Part shown: positions 34,719 through 43,056 of the stretch, piece by piece
How the letters are laid out: every line of letters starts with the position of its first letter
Numbering within the stretch: position 1 is the first letter of the stretch
From: Ruminococcaceae bacterium UBA6845
GTDB lineage: Bacteria > Bacillota > Clostridia > Oscillospirales > Acutalibacteraceae
DNA: 64,000 nt
Direction: 5' to 3'
NCBI GenBank assembly: GCA_002449395.1
Contig: DKDP01000033.1
Location: 1 to 64,000, forward strand
Made by a program: the position numbers and the translations under genes
Notes under the pieces: generated by a model
The model's input: the letters and a program-made list of their open reading frames with translations, nothing else
Databases searched by the model: none
What the model was told of the DNA's origin: nothing

Positions 34719-36998
34719 ATGTTATTTAAAAAGCTCCGCAGGACAATGGGTCTTTACCGGGCACAGTTTATTTCAATGATAATTATGATCGCCCTCGGCG
34801 TCGGAATTTTTGTCGGATTCAATATGGAATGGTACAGCATTGAGGTCAACACCTCGTCATTCTTTGAAAAGACAGGATATGCGGACTTCAGAATTGTTTC
34901 CGAAAAGGGCTATTCGTCCGACGATCTCAAAAAGATTGCCGACATCGACGGCGTGAACGAGGCTTCACGTTATGTCAGCGTTGCCGCCGATGTCAAGGAG
35001 AGATCGGGAGACGCAGTGTCGCTCACCGTCACAACTAATGAAAAGGTCTCTGGCGTCCTTGTGACAGACGGAGATGCCTATGACGGCGAGAGCACCGACG
35101 GAGTATGGCTTTCCGACAAATACGCAGATGCAAACGATTTCAAGCTCGGCGACAGCATAACCCTCGCCTACAAGGGAATCGAGATGAATGGCGTCGTCAA
35201 GGGCCTTGTCAAGGCGGGCGAACAGCTCATCTGTGTGCGTGATTCAACTCAGCTTATGCCTGATTATAAAACCTACGGCTTTGCATATGTTTCTCCGACA
35301 ATGTACGAAAAGGCTATCGGCAGAGACTATTATCCGCAGATCAACGTTGTTTCCTCGATGTCAAAAAAGGATTTTACGGAAAAAGCGGACGATGCGCTCG
35401 GCAACACTGCCCTCATTCTCACCAAGGATGAGTCCGCTTCATATGCTAACGCTCACGGCGAGGCTGAAGAGGGTCAGACAATGGGATCCGTCCTGCCGAC
35501 ACTGTTCCTGCTGATTGCGGTGCTGACTATGGTCACAACAATGCACCGTCTGACGGCAAAGGAGAAAACGCAGATCGGAACGCTTAAAGCTCTCGGCTTT
35601 AAGAATAAGCGAATCCTCAGACATTACACCTCATACGCATTTATGATCGGCATTGTCGGCTCGGCAATCGGTATCGGTCTCGGATACTTCATAGCGTGGT
35701 ATGTTATGAATCCAAACGGAATGATGGGTACATACTTTGATATGCCCGAGTGGAAGCTCTGTCTGCCGTGGTTCTGCGCAGTTATCCTCGTCGGAATAAT
35801 CGCAGTCCTTACCCTCATCGGCTTCCTTTCGGTAAGGAAAATGCTTGAGGGCACTGCGGCGGACGCACTCAGACCCTACACACCGAAAAAAATGAAGCCG
35901 ATGCTCATCGAGCGCACGAAGCTCTTCCATAAGCTCTCTTTCGGTACACGCTGGAATTTGCGTGACATAGTTCGTCACAAATCACGCACGGCAATGAGCC
36001 TCATCGGAATTATCGGCTGCACTCTGCTGATAGTCGGTTCTTTCGGAATGAGAGACACAATGAATCTGTTCCTTGACACCTACTACGACGGTGCAATGAA
36101 ATATTCCTCAAGAATTTATCTTACGGAGAACGCAACGTATGCCGAACGCGAAAAAATCGCCGATAAATATGACGGCGACCTCAGCGCCTCGGTAAGCGTT
36201 CAGGCAAACGACAAAACGGTTTCCTTTGATATTTACGATATTGAGCACGACCTGATCGGTTTCCCGGGAGACGATGTGGATTACCTTAAACTCCCCGACG
36301 ACGGAGCGCTGATATGCGAAAGACTTGCCGACGAGTTCGGCGTAGAGGTCGGCGACAATCTGACATTCAGTCCGTTCGGATCGGATAAGGACTACACTGT
36401 GAAGATCACAGGAATTATGCGTAGCGTTTCCGAGAGCATCGCTGTAAACTCGGATTATGCGAAGAAAGTCGGCGTACCGTTTACCTTTGATTCGGTTTAC
36501 ACAAAGACGGACAAAGCGGATATTCCTGCCGAATCAAGCATAAAGAGCGTTCAGTCGAAACAGATGATTATGGACTCGTTTGAGACCTTCACCGATATTT
36601 TCAATACTATGATCATTATTCTTGTTCTCGGTGCACTTGTTCTCGGAATCGTCGTTCTCTACAATCTCGGCGTTATGAGCTACACCGAGCGTTACCGTGA
36701 GCTTGCAACGCTGAAAGTCGTCGGCTTTAAGGACAAGAAGATCGGTAAGCTGCTCATCGGTCAGAATCTCTGGCTGTCGGTCATCGGCGTTATACTCGGA
36801 ATCCCCGCAGGCATTTTCACACTTGACTATCTCCTGAAAAAGCTCGCATCCGAATACGAGATGAAGATGTCAATCAGCATTTTCTCGATTCTTATCAGCG
36901 TTGTTTTGACCGTCGGAATGTCTCTCCTTGTCAGTCTGATGGTTTCACGCAAGAACAAGAAAATTGATATGGTCGAGTCGCTCAAAGGTGCGGAATAA
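34719..36998 (+). CDS. ABC transporter permease, FtsX/MacB-like
   Basis: A 759-aa membrane protein. One N-terminal membrane helix (FISMIIMIALGVGIFVGF, about residues 15-32) is followed by a large extracytoplasmic domain, then three helices of a first FtsX domain (about 255-385), a fourth single helix near SLIGIIGCTLLIVGSF, a second extracytoplasmic domain and three final helices of the second FtsX domain (about 625-750). That duplicated arrangement suits a protein exporting or extracting a substrate from the outer leaflet. It works with the ATPase just upstream. Substrate unknown. Confidence 0.88.
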   Translation: MLFKKLRRTMGLYRAQFISMIIMIALGVGIFVGFNMEWYSIEVNTSSFFEKTGYADFRIVSEKGYSSDDLKKIADIDGVNEASRYVSVAADVKERSGDAVSLTVTTNEKVSGVLVTDGDAYDGESTDGVWLSDKYADANDFKLGDSITLAYKGIEMNGVVKGLVKAGEQLICVRDSTQLMPDYKTYGFAYVSPTMYEKAIGRDYYPQINVVSSMSKKDFTEKADDALGNTALILTKDESASYANAHGEAEEGQTMGSVLPTLFLLIAVLTMVTTMHRLTAKEKTQIGTLKALGFKNKRILRHYTSYAFMIGIVGSAIGIGLGYFIAWYVMNPNGMMGTYFDMPEWKLCLPWFCAVILVGIIAVLTLIGFLSVRKMLEGTAADALRPYTPKKMKPMLIERTKLFHKLSFGTRWNLRDIVRHKSRTAMSLIGIIGCTLLIVGSFGMRDTMNLFLDTYYDGAMKYSSRIYLTENATYAEREKIADKYDGDLSASVSVQANDKTVSFDIYDIEHDLIGFPGDDVDYLKLPDDGALICERLADEFGVEVGDNLTFSPFGSDKDYTVKITGIMRSVSESIAVNSDYAKKVGVPFTFDSVYTKTDKADIPAESSIKSVQSKQMIMDSFETFTDIFNTMIIILVLGALVLGIVVLYNLGVMSYTERYRELATLKVVGFKDKKIGKLLIGQNLWLSVIGVILGIPAGIFTLDYLLKKLASEYEMKMSISIFSILISVVLTVGMSLLVSLMVSRKNKKIDMVESLKGAE

Positions 36999-37129
36999 TG
37001 AAAGAAATTTTCTTATCCGCAGTCTTAATCGGTACGGTTTTTGCTTGCACAACCAAGGTAAAAGCGTTATTATATAGAAAAGCAAACAGAAAGGATGATA
37101 CGAATGTTAAAGATCACATTGGGAATTGA
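36998..37129 (+). CDS. Possible 43-aa membrane peptide overlapping the HMA gene
   Basis: The ATG overlaps the permease stop codon (TAATG), which suggests coupling. The peptide has an N-terminal hydrophobic segment (IFLSAVLIGTVFACTTKV) and a basic tail. However, a promoter for the downstream HMA gene lies inside it, and its 3' part overlaps that gene in another frame. I recognise no family. It may be a chance open frame. Confidence 0.3.
   Translation: MKEIFLSAVLIGTVFACTTKVKALLYRKANRKDDTNVKDHIGN
37045..37073 (+). promoter_or_regulatory. Promoter of the HMA-domain gene
   Basis: TTGCAC (37045-37050), a 17-base spacer and TATTAT (37068-37073), about 30 bases upstream of the HMA start codon. Confidence 0.6.
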
Positions 37130-37364
37130 CGGTATGATGTGCGGAATGTGTGAAAGCCACATAAACGACGCAATCCGCCGAGAGTTCAGGGTGAAAAAGG
37201 TTACTTCCTCCCACACGAAGAAGCAGACGGTCATCTTGACGGATAAGCCGATAGATGAGGACAAGCTCCGCAAGGTTATCGACGACACAGGCTACAAGGT
37301 TATGTCGATCGACACCGCCGAGGAAGAGAAAAAGGGCGGACTTTTCGGATTGTTCAAAAAATAA
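37104..37364 (+). CDS. Heavy-metal-associated (HMA) domain protein
   Basis: Starting at 37104 (AAGGAT upstream), the 86-aa protein contains the metal-binding motif GMMCGMCESHINDAI, a CxxC of the CopZ/Atx1 kind, followed by the ferredoxin-like fold (VTSSHTKKQTVIL and VIDDTGYKV). A short Lys-rich tail with LFGLFKK follows. The protein probably carries copper or another soft metal. It follows an ABC exporter under a metal-type operator, which hints at a shared role, though it has its own promoter and terminator. Confidence 0.85.
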   Translation: MLKITLGIDGMMCGMCESHINDAIRREFRVKKVTSSHTKKQTVILTDKPIDEDKLRKVIDDTGYKVMSIDTAEEEKKGGLFGLFKK

Positions 37365-37379
37365 AATTTATACGCACAG

Positions 37380-37417
37380 CCGCCGACATTTCGCTGAGAT
37401 TTGTCGGCGGTTTTTAT
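37380..37417 (+). terminator. Terminator of the HMA gene
   Basis: CCGCCGACA (37380-37388) pairs with TGTCGGCGG (37402-37410), then five Ts. Confidence 0.82.
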
Positions 37418-37510
37418 TGACAGCAAATTGTTTTATGTTATCATATAAATAGGCAAGACGTGTGCCGCAATTTATACGGCATTTCTTTAACACTTTTTCG
37501 GAGGTTAATT

Positions 37511-38596
37511 ATGGCAAAGGGTTTACCGAATTCTCATAGACACATCAGAAATTTTCAGAGTCCTCTCCGATTCGGCAAGGACGGAAAATTCCGTATACTT
37601 CATCTGACGGACATTCACGAGGTCGATCCCGAGATGGACGACGATGAAAACAGACAAATCCCGCTCAACAGATCCGCTGAGACGATCAATGTTATCCGCA
37701 AATGCATTGAGCTTGCAAAGCCCGACCTTGTCGTTTTCGGCGGTGACAACATCAGCGGCTACTGGCAGGAATTTACATACGACTATATGAGAAAAACGAT
37801 CAAGAAAATTATTGAGCCGATAGCGGAGAAAAATATTCCTCTTGCAATTGTTTTCGGAAATCACGACGCTGAGGCGGAGCCGACCTGCCCGTGCCTTGCA
37901 AAGGAAAATCAGATCAGCGTTTACTGCGAATACGATAATTTCAGAGGCACAATGAACGATGAGGACGTGCACGGCTGCGGAAATTACAATCTGCCGATTC
38001 TTTCTTCGGACGGCAAGCGTATTGCTTGGAATGTCTGGTGCATTGATTCAAACGACTATGTCCGTGACGAAAAATATAATGCGGTCAAGGACAAGGGCTA
38101 CGGCTTTGTTTTTGACGACCAGATTGAATGGTATGAGAGAAAATCCGCCGAGCTCAGAGAAAAGAACGGCGGCAAGGCTGTTCCCTCTGTCCTCTTCCAG
38201 CACATTCCCGTTCTGCAGGAATACGAAAAGCTGACCGAGGTTGCCGAGGGTACGCCCGATTCGGTCGGTCACAACGGCAAGTTTTATATTGCAGCCGACG
38301 GTGCGCTTATTGACGGAGCCTTGCGTGAGGGTCCGTGCCCGCCCGACGAGAACGACAAGCAGTTCAAAAGTTGGCAGAAGACGGGCGATATCATTGCCGC
38401 TTTCTTCGGTCACGATCACAAAAATACGTTCACGATGGATGTCGACGGCATCAAGCTCGTACAAACTCCCGGCGCAGGTTATCACACCTACGGTGACAGG
38501 CACGGCGGAAGACTTATCGTCCTTGACGAGAACAAGCCCGATACCTGCGAAACCGAAAACATTTTCGTCGACCGCATAACCGACGGAGAGATATAA
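37511..38596 (+). CDS. Calcineurin-like metallophosphoesterase
   Basis: The start at 37511 follows CGGAGGTTA and gives 361 aa. Dimetal-site motifs are in order: HLTDIHE (Asp/His), VVFGGDNISG, VFGNHDAEAE, LFQHIPV and GHDHKNTF. It has no signal peptide. The layout resembles the DUF or PhoD-like purple-acid-phosphatase-related group acting on phosphomonoesters or diesters. It is a single-gene unit with a terminator. Natural substrate unknown. Confidence 0.88.
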   Translation: MAKGLPNSHRHIRNFQSPLRFGKDGKFRILHLTDIHEVDPEMDDDENRQIPLNRSAETINVIRKCIELAKPDLVVFGGDNISGYWQEFTYDYMRKTIKKIIEPIAEKNIPLAIVFGNHDAEAEPTCPCLAKENQISVYCEYDNFRGTMNDEDVHGCGNYNLPILSSDGKRIAWNVWCIDSNDYVRDEKYNAVKDKGYGFVFDDQIEWYERKSAELREKNGGKAVPSVLFQHIPVLQEYEKLTEVAEGTPDSVGHNGKFYIAADGALIDGALREGPCPPDENDKQFKSWQKTGDIIAAFFGHDHKNTFTMDVDGIKLVQTPGAGYHTYGDRHGGRLIVLDENKPDTCETENIFVDRITDGEI

Positions 38597-38600
38597 AATC

Positions 38601-38634
38601 AGCACTGCAAGCCAATCGGTTTGCAGTGCTTTCA
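38601..38634 (+). terminator. Terminator of the phosphoesterase gene
   Basis: AGCACTGCAA (38601-38610) pairs with TTGCAGTGCT (38621-38630), followed by TTC-rich sequence. Confidence 0.65.
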
Positions 38635-39036
38635 ATTTGCATATTTTAAAAAGAATTTCAGAAAATTTTCAACATTCTTTTCCTGATCGGTGAAATCTCC
38701 GATCAATAATTTCTTTGACATCTGAATTTTACAGCTTTCACCCGAATTAAAATAAATTTTTAAAACGCTGAATTTTAAGATCGGCGTTTTTCTGATCTTC
38801 ACATATTTTATATCCAGCGGAATTTTATAATAATTATCTATCTTATTTCCGTCAAAAGGATTTAGAACGGCAACAAGCAGGTGATTATCGGTAAGCGCAA
38901 AAAAGCCGAAATCAGCCGCCGACACGGATTTCTTGCGCCTTATCATCCCATAAACGGGAAAGTAAAATTTCTCGCCGTTGCAGAGCATTTTCCCAAGCTC
39001 ATTAAACATAAACTTTTTTTCGGTTACGAATTTCAT
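38632..39036 (-). CDS. PH-like domain protein of unknown function
   Basis: A 134-aa cytoplasmic protein. Its strand pattern FFALTDNHLLVAVLN, IPLDIKYVKIRKTPILKFSVLKIYFN followed by a C-terminal helix (NVENFLKFFLKYA) suggests a bacterial PH-like fold. No catalytic motif is seen. AGAGGT precedes the ATG. It lies 32 bases downstream of a Nudix gene and is likely in the same transcript. Confidence 0.65.
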   Translation of the reverse strand: MKFVTEKKFMFNELGKMLCNGEKFYFPVYGMIRRKKSVSAADFGFFALTDNHLLVAVLNPFDGNKIDNYYKIPLDIKYVKIRKTPILKFSVLKIYFNSGESCKIQMSKKLLIGDFTDQEKNVENFLKFFLKYAN

Positions 39037-39068
39037 CTTTTTACCTCTTTTTGCTTGTCAGCCACGGT

Positions 39069-39497
39069 TTACGCCAGTCCTCTTCTCTGCGCCTCTTGAA
39101 GTAACTTCGGCTGAATCAATGGATATGTCCAATTGTCAATCGGATTTTCCATAATAATTATCTTTTCTATTTCACTGTGAATTTCTCCGAAAGAATGAAT
39201 ATCGGCAACAAATAACATTCCGTAATTCACGTCACTTTCATTTACGCTTGTCTTTCCTTTTACGGAATACACGCAGACGGGTTTAATCGTAAAATCGACC
39301 GCTCCCGTTTCCTCTTTCAGCTCACGTTTTGCAGTCCCTGAAATCAATTCACCTTTTTCCCGATGACCGCCGGGGATCTCATAGGTATCCCTTTCTTTAT
39401 GCTTGCAAAACACCCATTTTCCTTTTGTTTTGGAGATGACGACCGCAAATTTTAACAGGCTGTCATCTACATCGTCTAAGAAATTAACTTCAAGCAT
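39069..39497 (-). CDS. Nudix hydrolase
   Basis: Starting at 39497 behind GGAGGAAG, the protein is 142 aa. The full Nudix box is present as GGHREKGELISGTAKRELKEETG (about residues 37-59 of this form), read here as two pieces GGHREKGELI and KRELKEETG. It would hydrolyse a nucleoside diphosphate linked to a moiety X. The substrate cannot be inferred. It is the first gene of a pair with a PH-like protein. The sequence here begins to drift towards higher AT content than upstream. Confidence 0.87.
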   Translation of the reverse strand: MLEVNFLDDVDDSLLKFAVVISKTKGKWVFCKHKERDTYEIPGGHREKGELISGTAKRELKEETGAVDFTIKPVCVYSVKGKTSVNESDVNYGMLFVADIHSFGEIHSEIEKIIIMENPIDNWTYPLIQPKLLQEAQRRGLA

Positions 39498-39617
39498 TTC
39501 ACTCTTCCTCCGCCAAACTTTGTTCAGAGCTATTTTAACATAATACGCTCTGCCGAGCAAGAAAAACCCCATATTTATTCCTTGCGATACAATAAATACA
39601 GTCATCGTTTTGAAATA

Positions 39618-39661
39618 AAGTCCGTGACGGCGGAATGCTAAGTCCGTGACGGCGGAATGCT
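39618..39661 (+). repeat. Tandem 22-base repeat, two copies
   Basis: AAGTCCGTGACGGCGGAATG plus CT is repeated exactly at 39618-39639 and 39640-39661. It marks the transition into the AT-richer accessory region. Confidence 0.9.
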
Positions 39662-39778
39662 AATATCTTGATTTTCTTCTATCATATGTTATACTGTAAA
39701 CATATACAAAACAATAAAGCAGTACCGTACAAATAAGATGTGCGGTATCGCCTTAACCGAATTGCGAAAGGAAAAAAT

Positions 39779-41116
39779 ATGTTACTTCATGATTTTCAAA
39801 TTATCCAGCGTGATTCCGACGGATATGCACGTTTTGCATGGGAGGGCAAATTGGATGAACCTCTCAAAGACGCAAGTCACCATATTGTTGTTCGAGTTGT
39901 CAGAGAGGATGATAATCTTTGCCTGATTCCTTGGACGATCTGTAAAATGGCTTCGGATACGCTGAGCTGGTCCATAGAGCTTACCGTACCCGAGGGAGGA
40001 TTATACAGATTCGAGGCGTCAATACAGCAGGGCGACGCCCTTTGGATTGATAAAATCGAATGTGTATATCACATAGGAGTCGGCGATATATATGTAACCG
40101 TCGGTCAAAGCAATATGACGGGATACGGCAGAGATTCCGCATATGATCCGCCGTGCCTCGGTGTACATATGTTTAGAAATTGCGGAGAATGGTCGATCGC
40201 AGCACATCCCCTCGCCGATGCTCTCGGAGGTATTTACGGATACCCCGAAAACGGCACGGGCACATCTCCCGCTCTGTCATTTGCACGCCGTCTGCACGAC
40301 AGACTCGGTGTGCCGATAGGAATTGTTCCGACAGCCGTAGGAGGTACATATCTTTCCGAGTGGAGTCCCGCAGAAGAAGGCGGATGCTTCTATGAAATGG
40401 AAAAGAGACTTCTTAAAACAGGAGCCTTTAAAGGCTTCATTTGGCTGCAAGGCTGTAATGATTGCAACGAGGAAGACGCTTCAAGTTATTTTGAGCGCTT
40501 TTCAAATATGGTTTCTTCTTGGAATGAAAGATTCAGTGCTCATCCCATACTGACGGTACAGCTTAACCGTTCAATGGGTCATTTAGACCCAAAAAACGAC
40601 CGTTATTGGGGTATGATTCGTGATGCTCAGCGCCGTGCGGCTCTTGAGATTGACGGTGTTTACGTTGTGCCGTCAATAGATCTGCCTACTACCGACGGTA
40701 TTCACAACAGCTCGGGTGCAAATGTGATTATAGGCGAGCGACTTGCCAATGCCGCCCTCTCGTATATTTACGGGAAGCCGGGTCAGGAATCGGTGTTTGT
40801 TCTTTCTGCAGAACCCATTGATAATACGCATATTAAGCTTAATCTCACACCGGGACACTTAGTTTTAGCTATGGATAACCTTGCGTTTGGAATGAATGTT
40901 GAGGATTCGGACGGAATGACGGACTGCATAGAAGCCGTTCCGATAAAAGACGGTTTGATTTTGTCTACCTCACGCCCGTATAATCTGCCCGCCCGTTTCC
41001 ATTATGCATGGAAAGCGCACCCTCCTGTATTTGTAGCCCGTGACTTTTTTGATATGCCGCCACTTGCCTGCTACGGAATAGAAATATCCGCTAAAGACGA
41101 AGCAACAGCTGAATGA
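39779..41116 (+). CDS. Sialate O-acetylesterase-like SGNH hydrolase
   Basis: Start at 39779 behind GAAAGGA gives 445 aa without a signal peptide. An N-terminal beta domain (residues 1-105) precedes the SGNH-type catalytic part: VTVGQSNM (nucleophile Ser in GQSN), IWLQGCND (LQGxND) and TTDGIHNSSGANVI with Asp-His. This matches the sialate acetylesterase domain family that removes acetyl groups from sugars. Residues after about 345 form a C-terminal beta domain. A terminator follows. Codon use is intermediate between the core genome and the accessory block. Confidence 0.82.
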   Translation: MLLHDFQIIQRDSDGYARFAWEGKLDEPLKDASHHIVVRVVREDDNLCLIPWTICKMASDTLSWSIELTVPEGGLYRFEASIQQGDALWIDKIECVYHIGVGDIYVTVGQSNMTGYGRDSAYDPPCLGVHMFRNCGEWSIAAHPLADALGGIYGYPENGTGTSPALSFARRLHDRLGVPIGIVPTAVGGTYLSEWSPAEEGGCFYEMEKRLLKTGAFKGFIWLQGCNDCNEEDASSYFERFSNMVSSWNERFSAHPILTVQLNRSMGHLDPKNDRYWGMIRDAQRRAALEIDGVYVVPSIDLPTTDGIHNSSGANVIIGERLANAALSYIYGKPGQESVFVLSAEPIDNTHIKLNLTPGHLVLAMDNLAFGMNVEDSDGMTDCIEAVPIKDGLILSTSRPYNLPARFHYAWKAHPPVFVARDFFDMPPLACYGIEISAKDEATAE

Positions 41117-41133
41117 ATTTTATCGCTAAAAAG

Positions 41134-41172
41134 AACTGCAAGTCTTGAAAAATAAGACTTGCAGTTTTTATT
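41134..41172 (+). terminator. Terminator with the same loop as the element's terminators
   Basis: AACTGCAAGTCTT pairs with AAGACTTGCAGTT across the loop GAAAAAT, then Ts. The loop and stem top match the hairpins at 44245-44276 and 48363-48394. Confidence 0.85.
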
Positions 41173-41208
41173 TATATCGGGAATATATCAGTGCTGTTTC
41201 TTTTACTG

Positions 41209-41238
41209 TTGAGCTTTTTCAGAATTATATGATATAAT
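41209..41238 (+). promoter_or_regulatory. Promoter of the sigma-factor operon
   Basis: TTGAGC (41209-41214), an 18-base spacer and TATAAT (41233-41238) preceded by TGA. Confidence 0.55.
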
Positions 41239-41431
41239 GTTTTAAACGAATTAACAACGAAAAGAACGCTATATCTGAAACAGTTTTTTCAAAGTGCTTG
41301 CGCCCGAACCACTTGGCGGTTTGCACAAAAAGCAAGCTCGGTTTTTGTTGAAAAAGAAGTGAGTACTTTTTGACGTTTTATGACTCTAATAAGTGTAAGG
41401 CAGTCTTATACAGCTTAATAAGGTGACTATT

Positions 41432-41998
41432 ATGGATAGAGGGTTAGAAGTTTATCAGCGCTTTCTCGAGGGAGATGAAAAAGCATTAGATGAGTTGATC
41501 GCAATGTATCGTGATCCGCTCACGGCATTTATATGTGGATTTACAAAGGACAACGACACCGCCGAAAGCATAATGATTGATGTTTTCGTTGAATTGATAC
41601 GTCATAAAGGATTTAAAGGCAAATCAAGTCTGAAGACATATCTGTTTGCAATCGGAAGAAACAAGGCATTGCGGCATTTGAAAAGGAACAGACGTGATTT
41701 TATTTCACTTGACGAGGTAGAAAACTATATTTCAAACGATGAAATATTTACAGAGAAGTTGGTTGAGGATGAGCGTAAAGAAATGATCCATGAAGCTATG
41801 GATAAACTAAATCCCGTCTATAAAGAAGTTATTTATCTGCTTTATTTTGAGGAAATGTCATACAAGGAAGTGTCCCTTGTTTTGCGAAAAAGCTCTAAAC
41901 AGATTGCAAATATTGCACATCGGGCAAAGCAGTCATTGAAATTTCATATCGAAGAAAGGATGAGCACTAATGAGCAGAACGAACGAAGAAGTTCGTAA
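41432..41998 (+). CDS. Sigma-70 family (ECF-type) RNA polymerase sigma factor
   Basis: A 188-aa protein started at 41432 behind AAGGTGA. Region 2 (YRDPLTAFICGFTKDNDTAESIMIDVFVELI, core binding and -10 recognition) and region 4 (LNPVYKEVIYLLYFEEMSYKEVSLVLRKSSKQIANIAHRAKQSLK, -35 recognition helix-turn-helix) are present, with no sigma 1.1 or 3 domain. Its end overlaps by 29 bases the start of a membrane-anchored protein gene, the classical sigma/anti-sigma arrangement. The AT-rich codon use differs from the genome core. Confidence 0.88.
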   Translation: MDRGLEVYQRFLEGDEKALDELIAMYRDPLTAFICGFTKDNDTAESIMIDVFVELIRHKGFKGKSSLKTYLFAIGRNKALRHLKRNRRDFISLDEVENYISNDEIFTEKLVEDERKEMIHEAMDKLNPVYKEVIYLLYFEEMSYKEVSLVLRKSSKQIANIAHRAKQSLKFHIEERMSTNEQNERRSS

Positions 41999-43052
41999 TG
42001 AAATATTAAAACGGGTCAAAGAACTCGATCAAAAAAGCGCAACAAGGAAAAAGATAATTTATTCTTGCATTCCGGCAGCTGCATGCTTAGCTATAATACT
42101 GACTGTTGTTCTATACAATTCTTCTGCACAAAATAACATTGCTGCTCTGCCGCCGCAATCTACGACGAGCGGTAACAGTAATAACAGCAGTTCAACAGCG
42201 CCGAATAGCACAACAGAGAACTACACTACGCAGCAGCAATCCACGCAACCGACAAAAGAGGCAACTGCGGTATCGGTTCATCTATTCCAAGCATCAAAAC
42301 AAAATCCTAATGTTGATTATTTTACAGAAGATGAATGTCCGCATATAGATGTCGTTTTGAACGGCATTATCGTATACAGACAATTACCGTTAGAAGAATA
42401 TCCGGAATACGGCTTGAATAAGCGATTGACAAAATCCGATTTCGGTGCGTTTATCGGAACAGTTGTTGAAACGGCAGATAACGATCCTTACGTTAAGGTG
42501 GGAGCACAGGAGCCTACCTTAAAAGGAAGCTCTGTGTACTATTACGCCCCAAGTAATAAATCCGCGCTCATTGTCCAAAAGGGAGAATATTGCAGTATTT
42601 TTGTTTTTGACCAGAATATTGATGGTAAAGGTTATAACTTTAAAGAAATCTATTCTTTTTACGGCGCCTATTCCGCCGATGATATAGCTTACTTAAGTTA
42701 TACTGTTCAAGGTATGAAGGGAACTCAATACTGTGAAATTGAAAAAGGTAACGTTACAAACAGAAACAAAATAAACACCTTCTATAAAATAACGACTGCA
42801 CTCGTGCCTTTTGAAATAAAAGATCCTATTGCTGTGACCCCTGATTGGTTGATAGAAGCTCACGCAGAATACGAAGCTCACCCCGAAGATTATAAACGGG
42901 AAGACATTAATGTCAATATTCATTTTAAAAACGGAATGATATTCAAACACTTCTACTATCTGCCGTATTTATCAACAGGCTATGTGGAATCAATAGAACT
43001 GTTGACACCCGAACAAAATGCCGAGTTGAGAGCCGCTATAACGGCGGATTGA
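41970..43052 (+). CDS. Membrane-anchored putative anti-sigma factor
   Basis: A 360-aa protein overlapping the sigma gene, with AAAGGATGAG upstream of its ATG. Residues 1-27 are a short cytoplasmic part (EEVRNEILKRVKELDQKSATR), residues 28-50 a single membrane helix (IIYSCIPAAACLAIILTVVLY), then a Thr/Ser/Gln-rich linker and an extracellular domain of about 260 residues. No zinc-binding anti-sigma motif is visible, so the role is inferred from position and topology. I recognise no extracellular family. Confidence 0.65.
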   Translation: MSRTNEEVRNEILKRVKELDQKSATRKKIIYSCIPAAACLAIILTVVLYNSSAQNNIAALPPQSTTSGNSNNSSSTAPNSTTENYTTQQQSTQPTKEATAVSVHLFQASKQNPNVDYFTEDECPHIDVVLNGIIVYRQLPLEEYPEYGLNKRLTKSDFGAFIGTVVETADNDPYVKVGAQEPTLKGSSVYYYAPSNKSALIVQKGEYCSIFVFDQNIDGKGYNFKEIYSFYGAYSADDIAYLSYTVQGMKGTQYCEIEKGNVTNRNKINTFYKITTALVPFEIKDPIAVTPDWLIEAHAEYEAHPEDYKREDINVNIHFKNGMIFKHFYYLPYLSTGYVESIELLTPEQNAELRAAITAD

Positions 43053-43056
43053 CGGT

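Larger units (their letters stand above)
41117..41431. other. Intergenic region with terminator, promoter and long leader
   Basis: Holds the terminator of the preceding gene (41134-41172), a promoter (TTGAGC at 41209, TATAAT at 41233) and a leader of roughly 190 bases ahead of the sigma-factor gene. The leader contains pairing-rich stretches but no motif I can name. Confidence 0.5.

Noticed and set aside
36998..37129. Strong claim for a 43-aa membrane peptide
   Set aside because: Kept only as a low-confidence feature because a promoter and another gene overlap it.
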